Positions 7,272 through 15,208 of a DNA stretch of 64,000 nucleotides are shown piece by piece. The position numbers and the translations under genes were made by a program. The notes under the pieces are model-generated. The model was not told the DNA's origin and did not search any database. It was given only the letters and a program-made list of their open reading frames with translations. Each line of letters begins with the position of its first letter. Position 1 is the first letter of the stretch. Source of the stretch: a bacterium. GTDB lineage: Bacteria > Patescibacteria > ABY1 > JAGPKW01. Location of the stretch: contig JAJXYN010000012.1 in the NCBI GenBank assembly GCA_021780535.1, positions 72,329 through 136,328 on the forward strand. The letters run 5' to 3'.

Positions 7272-7964
7272 ATGAATTTAGAAAATCTTAATCAAAAAAA
7301 TTTAATTCCAGAAATTAAAAAAGATATTTTAGAAAAAGTAGAAGCAGATTTATCCATACTAAAAAATATAAATATTTTTATTGATAATTATGTTAAAGAC
7401 TTTGAAGATGAGATTGAAAAATCTAGCTTAGAAGAATCTAAAAAGAAAGAATTGCAAGATAAATTAAGATCCAATCTATCTGATATTAAAGATCTTTCAT
7501 CTGAAATTGATGATATTATCGAAATTAAAATAGAGGTAAGAAATGTTGTCTTAAGTATAGAAGATAAATTTAAAGATTTAATAAGAGAAGAATTACCTGA
7601 AAAATGGCAAGAAATAATTTCTCAAGAAGATTTTAATATTGCAAATATTCAAAAAGACAAAGAAGATTTATTAAGAGCTAAAGAGTTTAGTGCAAATAGA
7701 AAAGAAACCATAGAACTTTATGACATATTATTAGCTACAATTCATCAAATAAATACTGATAAACATAGTGGAATTAATGAAATAGACGAGAATGATATAC
7801 AAAAAATTATAAATGATTTTAAACTTGTTAATAGATTAAATAAAATACTTAATGAAAATTTGAATGAAAAAGATTTCAAAAAAAGATATATTTTAATGCA
7901 AATGTTAAAAAATAGAATTAAAAGTTTAGAATTTCAAGAAATAAAACAAAAATATCAAAAATAA
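7272..7964 (+). CDS. Hypothetical coiled-coil protein, 230 aa
   Basis: Not recognised. Almost entirely helical and strongly charged, with heptad-like Leu/Ile spacing through residues 15-120 (DILEKVEADLSILKNINIFI) and a basic C-terminus. No membrane segment or signal peptide. Second gene of the operon behind the 89-bp repeat. Similar in character, though not visibly in motifs, to the 226-aa protein at 61694-62374. Possibly a partner of the 117-aa protein. Confidence 0.65.
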   Translation: MNLENLNQKNLIPEIKKDILEKVEADLSILKNINIFIDNYVKDFEDEIEKSSLEESKKKELQDKLRSNLSDIKDLSSEIDDIIEIKIEVRNVVLSIEDKFKDLIREELPEKWQEIISQEDFNIANIQKDKEDLLRAKEFSANRKETIELYDILLATIHQINTDKHSGINEIDENDIQKIINDFKLVNRLNKILNENLNEKDFKKRYILMQMLKNRIKSLEFQEIKQKYQK

Positions 7965-7989
7965 AAAAGCGACTCATGTTAGAATCGCT
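7963..7989 (-). terminator. Terminator for the minus-strand gene at 8000
   Basis: Stem AGCGACTC/GAATCGCT with one mismatch and loop ATGTTA; on the minus strand it is followed by a run of T. The plus side lacks a T run. Confidence 0.65.
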
Positions 7990-7999
7990 CTTGCGGATG

Positions 8000-8338
8000 T
8001 TATCTTTTTCTTTTTTTCCATCCACGAATTGTTGCTATTGCATCGAAATTTTTTTCGTAATAAACAAGAAGTTCAAACGCTATATAACTAGCAACTGCAT
8101 GTTGTTCATATTTTTCAGTTAATTCTTCTAATTTTTTATCTATTTCTTCAAGATTAAATTTTTCTGAAAACCAAACTTCTTCATTATAAACTAATTTTGA
8201 ATCAATTTGACCCTTTTCAATATTATGAATCAATTCAAATTCAATATTAGCTCCAAAAATTTCCTTATCAAAAACAATTTTCAAATTTAATGGATCATTT
8301 GGATCTTTTATAGTTTGAATAGCGTTTGATTCACTCAT
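8000..8338 (-). CDS. Hypothetical protein, 112 aa, SD-led
   Basis: Starts MSESNAIQTIKDPNDPLNLK and ends with a basic RGWKKRKR. The N-terminal half looks like beta strands (NLKIVFDKEIFGANIEFELI), the C-terminal half helical. GGAGGATAAAA precedes the ATG, and the same GGAGGATAAA is repeated once more just upstream as a tandem copy. It has its own terminator at 7963-7989, so it is a monocistronic unit. Function unknown. Confidence 0.65.
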   Translation of the reverse strand: MSESNAIQTIKDPNDPLNLKIVFDKEIFGANIEFELIHNIEKGQIDSKLVYNEEVWFSEKFNLEEIDKKLEELTEKYEQHAVASYIAFELLVYYEKNFDAIATIRGWKKRKR

Positions 8339-8452
8339 TTTTATCCTCCAATTTATCCTCCAATATCATCAATCGATATTTTTGTATTTAACCACATTTT
8401 TAACAAAAAAGCAACTAATTTTATATTATAGTTTTATTTACTTATATTTTAT

Positions 8453-8518
8453 TTAATATTAGCCAATAAATACCAAAATAAATCAAATACTTAGTGTCGC
8501 ATTAAACCTCTATTTTTT
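8453..8518. repeat. Dispersed direct repeat, copy 2
   Basis: Second copy of the 4137-4212 block (ATTAGCCAATAAATACCAAAA...TAGTGTCGCATTAAACCTCTA), with a single rather than doubled 9-mer. Confidence 0.8.
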
Positions 8519-8537
8519 GTTGTTTTTAGAAGTAAAT

Positions 8538-9617
8538 TTATTTGTTAAAACAAGAATTGCTATTTTGTTTTGTGTCATCAAATATTAAATTAACTCCATC
8601 ACATTTTTCTCCTCTTAATGTTGAGATTGCTTGATATATAGCATCTTCTGTTTGTTGTCCTATTAATCTTGAAACCTCATTGTTATTTTTATCTATTAGA
8701 ATAAATGTTGGTACTCCTATAATTTTGAATTCATTTTTTAGATAAAAATTTTCAGGTTTTGAAACGTCTATTTTTTTTAAATTTATATTTTTACCATCAC
8801 ATTTTGCAAATACTTGATTTAGAATTGGATCCATTTGTTTACAGATACTACAGTCGCTTGAATAAAATTCAATTAATGTTGGATAATTATTTTCAGAATT
8901 TAATATATAAGATTTTATATTATTTTTTGGACCATTATCTTTATTGAATATATTAAAATCAAAAGATGTTGAGAATAGATATATTGATGATATTATCATT
9001 AAAATTCCTATTATTATTTCTATTTTTTTAAAATATTTATATATGTATGTTATTTTTGGTAATAAAATTTCAGAAAAAATTGATACAAGTATAAATGGTG
9101 AAAATAAACCAAATCCATATACAAATAAATAGAAAAATCCTAATAATGGACTTATTGATTTGCTTAATATGAATGCTAATATACTTCCAAGTATAGGCCC
9201 TATACATGGTGACCAACCAGCTCCAAATACAAATCCTAATAAAAAATTATTTAGAATTTTAAATTTTGTATGAATTTTTGTTTCATTGATTTTTAGAGTT
9301 CTTTCAAGAAAAGATATTTTTACAATTCCTAAAAATTTTAAACCAAAAATAAATATTATAAAACTACTTAGTATTGAAATGATGCTTTGATATTTATTTA
9401 AAAATAAACCAAAAATTGCGAATAAACCGCCAATTAATGCGAATGATGTGATGAATCCAAAACTGAAAGATAATGATGATTTGATTATATTTGCTTTATT
9501 TTTTGTTGATAAATCATTTGATAATATTCCTATATAAATTGGTATCAATGGTAATATGCAGGGAGTGAAAAATGTTAATGCGCCAGCGAAAAATATTGAT
9601 ATTATGGATAGATCCAT
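8538..9617 (-). CDS. CcdA-thioredoxin fusion (DsbD-like thiol-disulfide protein)
   Basis: A 359-residue membrane protein that moves reducing power across the membrane to extracytoplasmic disulfides. Residues 1-215 form about six membrane helices of the CcdA/DsbD type, with the paired cysteines in LTFFTPCILPLIP (Cys20) and GWSPCIGPILGS (Cys138). Residues 235-345 are a thioredoxin-like domain with the active-site motif CSIC (Cys256, Cys259) and the cis-proline region IIGVPTFILID. It resembles DsbD without the N-terminal alpha domain. It stands alone, divergent from the gene at 9761. Electron donor and targets are unknown; no other dsb gene lies here. Confidence 0.88.
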   Translation of the reverse strand: MDLSIISIFFAGALTFFTPCILPLIPIYIGILSNDLSTKNKANIIKSSLSFSFGFITSFALIGGLFAIFGLFLNKYQSIISILSSFIIFIFGLKFLGIVKISFLERTLKINETKIHTKFKILNNFLLGFVFGAGWSPCIGPILGSILAFILSKSISPLLGFFYLFVYGFGLFSPFILVSIFSEILLPKITYIYKYFKKIEIIIGILMIISSIYLFSTSFDFNIFNKDNGPKNNIKSYILNSENNYPTLIEFYSSDCSICKQMDPILNQVFAKCDGKNINLKKIDVSKPENFYLKNEFKIIGVPTFILIDKNNNEVSRLIGQQTEDAIYQAISTLRGEKCDGVNLIFDDTKQNSNSCFNK

Positions 9618-9760
9618 TTTAACTATTTTTAAATTATTTAATTATATTATTGATTTATTATAACATAGGGGGAGGGGGTGTCAAATATATTTTATTTGAG
9701 ATAGTGATAAAAATAGGCTATTATTTATTTAATAGATTTATTTTATTTTTATAATAAATT

Positions 9761-10183
9761 ATGAATAATAAATTTTTAACGTATTCTATATCTGTATCAA
9801 TCTTATTGGTTTCAATTTCTATTAGTTTTTATTTATTTAAAGTCTTGCCAGATGTTAATAAACAAAAATTAAATCTTGAAATACAACAAAATATTGAAGC
9901 AATAAAAACAAAATGTACAGAATTAGGGAAAGAACAATATGCCCAAGAATTAAAGATATCTAATAATAAAACATCTTTTGGTACTCCTGTATATTTTTAT
10001 AATGAGAAACTTAGTCAATGTTTATATGAAAATGTATTTATTGCAGAAAATTATACTTCTAATTATGTAGTTGATCTTTATACAAATAAACCTATTCTTG
10101 AAAGTGATTATTCAAATTCAAAACTTCAGTATGGATTAACAAAAGATGAGTTTAATAAAAAAGCATATGAATTAATGAATTAG
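9761..10183 (+). CDS. Hypothetical single-span membrane protein, 140 aa
   Basis: An N-terminal hydrophobic segment (LTYSISVSILLVSISISFYL, residues 5-24) is followed by a hydrophilic domain with two cysteines (KCTELG, SQCLYEN) that could form a disulfide. Probably anchored with the domain outside. Tyr/Asn-rich, no recognised family. Its start is divergent from the CcdA-thioredoxin gene, about 140 bases apart, so a thiol-related link is possible but unproven. No SD. Confidence 0.65.
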   Translation: MNNKFLTYSISVSILLVSISISFYLFKVLPDVNKQKLNLEIQQNIEAIKTKCTELGKEQYAQELKISNNKTSFGTPVYFYNEKLSQCLYENVFIAENYTSNYVVDLYTNKPILESDYSNSKLQYGLTKDEFNKKAYELMN

Positions 10184-10249
10184 GTGTTTGGTTGATTGGT
10201 TTTTATAATAAAATCAAGTTAATGAATAATATAAAATAATATTTTAGTT

Positions 10250-10756
10250 ATGAATGATACGGAGATGATAAAATTTAACCATGAAATTTTTGTTTGTGTG
10301 AATTTTTTGCATATTTATAATAAAAGTATACATTTTTTGAAACATGGCGACCCTTTAATACGAGAACCTGATTGTATTTGCGATAGAAATACTGCTATAG
10401 AAATTGTTGGTATTTATGATAGTGATAAACAGGCAGAAAAACTTTGGAATAATGATCTTGATATTAAAACTGAAAATATTTTTAGTTTTGATTTGCTTGC
10501 TTTTGAAAATTTGAATAAAAATATTTCAAAAAAACTTTTTAAATTAAATAAAGGTTTGTATAAAGGATTTAATGGGAGAGTGATGTTAGTTTGTGATATT
10601 TTAAGCCCGCTTGTTACGGATAAGGATATTGATATTTTTGTGAAATCATACATTCCATTTAATGGTAATAGTGATTATGAAAAATATTTTTATGAAATTT
10701 GGATTTTATGGAAATCTAATGTTGCTGGTTGTTTTAGGATTAAAAAATTGGAATAA
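10250..10756 (+). CDS. Hypothetical protein, 168 aa
   Basis: Not recognised with certainty. Residues 30-55 read DPLIREPDCICDRNTAIEIV, where an Asp followed by AIEIVG faintly recalls a PD-(D/E)XK core, but the lysine expected after the Glu is missing. The rest is mixed alpha/beta with aromatic residues, no membrane segment. Stands alone behind an A/T-rich leader. Confidence 0.6.
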   Translation: MNDTEMIKFNHEIFVCVNFLHIYNKSIHFLKHGDPLIREPDCICDRNTAIEIVGIYDSDKQAEKLWNNDLDIKTENIFSFDLLAFENLNKNISKKLFKLNKGLYKGFNGRVMLVCDILSPLVTDKDIDIFVKSYIPFNGNSDYEKYFYEIWILWKSNVAGCFRIKKLE

Positions 10757-10849
10757 TTTATTAATGAACTGCCGTGTTGATTAAATATTGTAAAAATATT
10801 AAAAATATGGTTTTATATAGATATCTTGTGTTATATAGGAGGTGGCGAT

Positions 10850-11128
10850 ATGTTGGAAGAAGTTGTTGCTCAAAAAGATGAAGAAATTAACCCAACAGAA
10901 AGATTGGATAAAATTATAGAAAAAGTTGACTTTACTAGGTTTGTATTACTTTCTGCTTCTTTGAAAATGACCACTAATGGTAATTTATCACAATTTCTTC
11001 AAGATATTGATCAGCAAGAAGATAGACAAATACTAATTCTTGCTAGAATATTTCAAACAAAAATAACAAGTAAGAGGGAACTTGTTAGGTTTAAAAACAA
11101 AATCAGAGAATTTAGCTTTTTTTTGTGA
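10850..11128 (+). CDS. Hypothetical protein, 92 aa, SD-led
   Basis: The start at ATG 10850 (MLEEVVAQKDEE) is chosen because AGGAGG ends seven bases before it; an upstream TTG at 10826 is in frame but has no such site. Acidic N-terminus, then helical (RLDKIIEKVDFTRFVLLSAS). It ends just before a strong terminator, making a single-gene unit. Function unknown. Confidence 0.65.
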   Translation: MLEEVVAQKDEEINPTERLDKIIEKVDFTRFVLLSASLKMTTNGNLSQFLQDIDQQEDRQILILARIFQTKITSKRELVRFKNKIREFSFFL

Positions 11129-11139
11129 TTGCTAATAAG

Positions 11140-11168
11140 GCCTTGGAAAATACAACCAAGGCTTTTTT
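11140..11168 (+). terminator. Rho-independent terminator
   Basis: Perfect stem GCCTTGG/CCAAGGC followed by TTTTTT, twelve bases after the 10850 gene. Confidence 0.85.
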
Positions 11169-11181
11169 AATAAATAAAATA

Positions 11182-11205
11182 GGGGATAATACATTGTTTA
11201 TCCCC
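11182..11205 (-). terminator. Terminator-like hairpin for the 11237 gene
   Basis: Perfect stem GGGGATAA/TTATCCCC, followed on the minus strand by a T-rich tail (TATTTTATT). Confidence 0.5.
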
Positions 11206-11236
11206 ATGTGACCAATAGGCTTGAGATCTAGAAGTG

Positions 11237-11494
11237 CTAAGAAATTCTTCTAGCTCTTTTTTGCCCCGGTCCAACTTTCTCTACACACCATACTTCTATG
11301 GATTTGTGTTTTTCGCACAATCGTTCTGCGTAATTGGCAGATGATTGTGAAAAACTTCCTCTTGTTTCAAATTGTTTTTCAAATTCTTCCTTGATTTGCC
11401 TTCTTCGCATCTCGCTATTCATAATCATTTCCATTTTTTGTCTTGAAATTTGTTTTTTTTGTTGAGATTCAGGCGTTGTTGTAGAGTTTGTCAT
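11237..11494 (-). CDS. Hypothetical basic protein, 85 aa, SD-led
   Basis: Starts MTNSTTTPESQQKKQISRQK. A Thr/Gln-rich tail leads into a basic helix (SEMRRRQIKEEFEKQFETRG) and a segment with Cys residues (LCEKHKSIEVWCVEK). GGGAGG lies seven bases before the ATG. Local G+C is higher than in the neighbours. A hairpin follows downstream, so it looks monocistronic. Function unknown; the basic helix would allow nucleic-acid binding. Confidence 0.6.
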   Translation of the reverse strand: MTNSTTTPESQQKKQISRQKMEMIMNSEMRRRQIKEEFEKQFETRGSFSQSSANYAERLCEKHKSIEVWCVEKVGPGQKRARRIS

Positions 11495-11554
11495 TAAATT
11501 CCTCCCGTTGTTTAAATATATAACTTTGTGTCTGTTTTGTCAAAGCTAGTAACA

Positions 11555-12772
11555 TTATTCGGCAGTTTCTTTTTTTATTTTTTTTCTTATTGCGAAAAAT
11601 ATTATTATAATGATTTCAAATATTTGTATAAACATTGCTAGTGTGTAGCTTATTACTTTCAGTAAATTTATACTTTTACCAGAAAGTGCTGTAGCAATTA
11701 AATAGTTAAATGAATCCTCTATTACTTTTATCTTTATTGGGATATCAAATGTTATATATCTTCCTATTATTACTATTAATCCAAGAAATACAAATAACCC
11801 GAATATTAAAAGCAATAAATCTTTTTTTTGTTTTTTGTTTTTTACTATATTCAAGTAATATTTTTTTGATTCTTCCATTAGATTTTCTCTATCTAATAAA
11901 TCTGCAAAAAATAAATAAATATCCGTTTTTATAAATATAAGAAATTGCCATATTATTCCTAAAAACTCTATAAGAATAAAGGACTTTAGTAATAAATATA
12001 GCATATTTGAGATATGTATTATGCTAGTATTATTTAGAAATATTATTAATAAATATATCCCTAAAAAAAATAAATCAGAAAATATTCCGCTTAAATAAAG
12101 TCTGTATCTGTTTTTTTCTTTTATTGTGTATGCATTTTCAAAAATTGTTTCAGCAACAATATAATTTGCTCTGGAGCTTATTCCAAATGATGTTACTATG
12201 TTTCTACTTCTTGCTGCTAAGAAATGGAAAAACTCATGTCTAAATGTTGATAGCCAAGAGTATGTGAATGATACTAATAAGCATAATAAATAATTTGAAT
12301 TGAAAAAAAAGTCTTCATATTTTGGTAAATAGTTTAGATTTGTAATTGTTATGATAAAAGAAAATGCTATAAGTAGTATTAATAATGTTTTTACTGGTAT
12401 AGAAAAAAATAATTTAGCAAAATTTTGTTTTATAAAAGGTAAATCGTTTTTTAATTTTATATGTTCATTTTTAAATTTTTTTGATCCTATTTTTTTTATA
12501 ATTTTTATTTCTAAAAAATTATTAATTCTTGTTTGTATCTCTTTTTTCGTATAATATTTTGTGTTTTTTAATATATTTTCTATTGAGTGGTGTTTTTGTA
12601 ATAGTTTTATTATATGCTCTGAATCGTGATCTATGAGAATAGCGTTACCGTTTATTGTAATAAAAAAATCTCCATCTTTTTCGCCCGTAGTTTTAAAATT
12701 GAAAAAATATATCTTGTCTGTAGCTTTTATTTTCATGATTATTATTTTATCATTTTTAATTAAAACTGTCAT
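11555..12772 (-). CDS. PqqD-like domain plus M50-type membrane metalloprotease
   Basis: A 405-residue protein. Residues 15-100 look like a PqqD/RiPP-recognition-type winged domain (DHDSEHIIKLLQKHHSIENI, then EIQTRINNFLEI). Several membrane helices follow, and HEFFH in FRHEFFHFLAARS (near residue 180) is the HExxH zinc motif of intramembrane M50 proteases. The layout resembles the YydH-type peptide-processing proteases, but no radical-SAM enzyme or obvious peptide substrate is adjacent. An internal ATG at 12736 (MKIKATDK) is an equally plausible start since neither has an SD. It probably cleaves or releases a membrane-associated peptide; substrate unknown. Confidence 0.7.
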   Translation of the reverse strand: MTVLIKNDKIIIMKIKATDKIYFFNFKTTGEKDGDFFITINGNAILIDHDSEHIIKLLQKHHSIENILKNTKYYTKKEIQTRINNFLEIKIIKKIGSKKFKNEHIKLKNDLPFIKQNFAKLFFSIPVKTLLILLIAFSFIITITNLNYLPKYEDFFFNSNYLLCLLVSFTYSWLSTFRHEFFHFLAARSRNIVTSFGISSRANYIVAETIFENAYTIKEKNRYRLYLSGIFSDLFFLGIYLLIIFLNNTSIIHISNMLYLLLKSFILIEFLGIIWQFLIFIKTDIYLFFADLLDRENLMEESKKYYLNIVKNKKQKKDLLLLIFGLFVFLGLIVIIGRYITFDIPIKIKVIEDSFNYLIATALSGKSINLLKVISYTLAMFIQIFEIIIIIFFAIRKKIKKETAE

Positions 12773-12875
12773 ATGAATTGTAAAAATTATGTTGATAAAA
12801 TATCTAAAGAAAAATAACTGTGGATTACTTTTATAAATAGCTTATATTGGATAAAAATATATTATGTGGAACGTA

Positions 12876-12904
12876 TTGAACAGATGATTTATGAATGATA
12901 TAAT
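12876..12904 (+). promoter_or_regulatory. Promoter of the lysine-rich peptide gene
   Basis: TTGAAC (12876-12881), 17 bases, TATAAT (12899-12904), with the ATG 32 bases downstream of the -10. One of the best promoter matches in the window. Confidence 0.75.
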
Positions 12905-12935
12905 ATTACACATAATCAGTTTAAATTAATTTAAA

Positions 12936-13076
12936 ATGGCTACTACAAAAAAGGCTGCAACAAAAAAAGTTGTCGCAAAGAAACCGGTTGCAACAAAAAA
13001 AGTTGTTGCAAAAAAAACAGTTGCAAAAAAGGCTCCTGTTAAAAAAGCAAAATCTACAAGACAAGCTAATGGTTAA
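12936..13076 (+). CDS. Lysine/alanine-rich histone H1-like peptide, 46 aa
   Basis: ATG at 12936 opens MATTKKAATKKVVAKKPVAT and continues in the same repeat style (K-K-x-V/A-A), about one third lysine and no acidic residue, ending STRQANG. Such tails resemble bacterial histone-like and H1-like proteins that coat DNA, and the lysine tails on several ribosomal proteins here. It has a strong promoter before it and a strong terminator two bases after its stop, so it is a highly expressed single-gene unit in all likelihood. DNA compaction is inferred from composition only. Confidence 0.75.
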   Translation: MATTKKAATKKVVAKKPVATKKVVAKKTVAKKAPVKKAKSTRQANG

Positions 13077-13077
13077 A

Positions 13078-13104
13078 AGAAAGACGTTTCGTCTTTCTTT
13101 TTTT
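13078..13104 (+). terminator. Rho-independent terminator
   Basis: Perfect stem AGAAAGACG/CGTCTTTCT, three-base loop, then a run of T. Confidence 0.9.
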
Positions 13105-13155
13105 ATACTATTGATATATCATAATACTGATTAAAATCGAATCAAGGAGGGCACT

Positions 13156-15066
13156 ATGTTTTTTAATAGAAAAGACGCTGTTAAGAGCAATCTTTATGAT
13201 AGAATTATAGAAAAACAACTTCAGATTTATTTTTTCTTTGAAAACGAAGAAAAGAAACTGGGAATTTTTAAAAAATTTGTTTTGAATAATAAATATTTAT
13301 TTATTATTTTTTTGCAAAAAAGTAATAGTAAAAAAATTAAATTAAAAAATGAACTCAATACTATTATCAAAAATGAATTAAATGTTGTTATTAATGATTT
13401 GCATAGTTATCAAAGTGAACTTGAACTTATAAAGAAAATTGCTATAGATTTTTTCCTTTTTGATAATAATGATATTGATGTATATCTTGATATTTATATT
13501 GCCAGAGAGATATTCTTAAAACTTCATGAGTATTATTATAATTATAATAATAGAACTAAGTATTTGGAAGTAAACTATTGGTTAATAAGGATATCTTATG
13601 CAGTTTCTGATCAACTAAAAGGGTTAGAATATTATTCAAATGCTGATTATTATTTGAAATCTTCAGACGGAAGTGATCTTCTAGAAGAAGAAATTTATTT
13701 TATTATTAGAACCGTTGTTAATAAGACAAATATTCTTTCTCTCAGTGATGATGGTAAACGTAAGTTAATGACTGAGTTTAAAAATCTTTTGGATATTTTT
13801 GAACGTTATGATTATTTAACTTCTGGCGAACTTGTTAACCGTGAGTTTTTAAACAGAATTAAGTCTATATTGTTTTCAAATATTGCTGATTCTGGTTTAA
13901 GTCTTGCTAGGGTTGGAAAATTGGATGATAAAAATGTTGAATTAGTTTTGATGTTTGCTACAAATGCTAAAAGATTTAGAAATCTTATGTCTAATAGTGA
14001 TTCTATTTCTACAGCTGATATAGCACTTTCCGAAGCTATGTTTTATAATGGTAAGTATAAAACTAGAGAGGAATACACAGAAATTCTTAGGGATTTTATA
14101 AATAAACTTGAATCGGATCATAAAGTTTCTGATAATACAAAAGAAGAATTAATTGTTTCTATTGAAGAATTACTTTTAATTGAATGTCTTAGTAATAACG
14201 AGAACTCAAAGAAAAAGAAAAGAGAATTTTCTAAAAAATCTTTTGAACGAATATTTGGATATATTTCATCTGCTAAAATGTCTTTTGATGGAATGTTTTT
14301 CTTTAATTATGTTAAGATTTATGTTGAGATGGTTAAAGATTTCCTTGATGAGTTTGAAATAAGAGATGACATAATGGACATTATATTTACTTGTGACAAA
14401 AGAACGTATCTTCATATTTTGGAAGTTGAATTTATAAGCAAACCAATAATTGAAGAATATATTGATGTTAACCCAGAATCTTTTATTGGTGTCTTTGATT
14501 TTTGTAATAATGTTGAAGATGTATATAGAAATAGAAAAGTTATTGTTGATAAGATTTTGCTGGCAGTTTCTTTGCATGATACTGGCAAAATTGCTATTTC
14601 TCAAATAGTTTCAAAGTCTATAACATTAACTGATTATGAGTTTGGAACTATAAAAACACATGCTAAATTGGGTTATGATTTAAATATTTCGTTTTCTAAA
14701 TTATCTGCTGTTGTTGCTTTGTGTCACCATAAACCTTATGATCTTACTTTAAAAGGAAGGGATGCTGGGTATCCCGAATTTATCCCGGAGGAGCTTAAGA
14801 AGTATTTAATTGTTTCTCAAATTTGTTCATTAGCTGATTCTATATCAGCTGCTACGAGTGATGTATTGAGGGATTATAGCAACCCTAAGACTTTACCTCA
14901 AATAATTGATGATATTAGAATGAAGTCTGGCACTATTTATAATCCTAAGATTGTTACTTGTTTTGATAATCCAAAAGTCGTTGCCAAGATACAGAATATT
15001 ATTACTAGAGTTAGAACTGATAAAATATGGAAGGTTCTTGCTAAAAATGAAAAAATTAATTTCTAA
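13156..15066 (+). CDS. HD-GYP domain protein
   Basis: A 636-residue protein whose C-terminal third is an HD-GYP-type phosphohydrolase: LHDTGK near residue 473, then THAKLGYDL, CHHKPYD, and GYP near residue 537, all in the usual order. HD-GYP enzymes usually degrade cyclic di-GMP. The N-terminal 400 residues are helical and not recognised, perhaps TPR-like sensing helices. No membrane helix. AAGGAGGG precedes the ATG by a few bases, one of the rare clear SD sites here, and a terminator follows. No GGDEF enzyme is in the window, so the signal is open. Confidence 0.85.
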   Translation: MFFNRKDAVKSNLYDRIIEKQLQIYFFFENEEKKLGIFKKFVLNNKYLFIIFLQKSNSKKIKLKNELNTIIKNELNVVINDLHSYQSELELIKKIAIDFFLFDNNDIDVYLDIYIAREIFLKLHEYYYNYNNRTKYLEVNYWLIRISYAVSDQLKGLEYYSNADYYLKSSDGSDLLEEEIYFIIRTVVNKTNILSLSDDGKRKLMTEFKNLLDIFERYDYLTSGELVNREFLNRIKSILFSNIADSGLSLARVGKLDDKNVELVLMFATNAKRFRNLMSNSDSISTADIALSEAMFYNGKYKTREEYTEILRDFINKLESDHKVSDNTKEELIVSIEELLLIECLSNNENSKKKKREFSKKSFERIFGYISSAKMSFDGMFFFNYVKIYVEMVKDFLDEFEIRDDIMDIIFTCDKRTYLHILEVEFISKPIIEEYIDVNPESFIGVFDFCNNVEDVYRNRKVIVDKILLAVSLHDTGKIAISQIVSKSITLTDYEFGTIKTHAKLGYDLNISFSKLSAVVALCHHKPYDLTLKGRDAGYPEFIPEELKKYLIVSQICSLADSISAATSDVLRDYSNPKTLPQIIDDIRMKSGTIYNPKIVTCFDNPKVVAKIQNIITRVRTDKIWKVLAKNEKINF

Positions 15067-15083
15067 TTAATTTTTTGGTTTAT

Positions 15084-15110
15084 AGCTCGCTGAAATATGC
15101 GAGCTTTTTT
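15084..15110 (+). terminator. Rho-independent terminator
   Basis: Perfect stem AGCTCGC/GCGAGCT followed by six T, 18 bases after the HD-GYP stop codon. Confidence 0.85.
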
Positions 15111-15208
15111 AATTTAATTATTAAATATAAGATTATTAATTAACAATAGACAATAAACTTTATAGATATTATACTTTAAAGATTATTAATTTGAATAAGT
15201 AAAAGAAA

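Noticed and set aside
4137..8518. The second dispersed repeat pair as attachment sites of an inserted block
   Set aside because: Orientation relative to genes differs at the two copies, no recombinase lies between them, and the first repeat pair is interleaved rather than nested.
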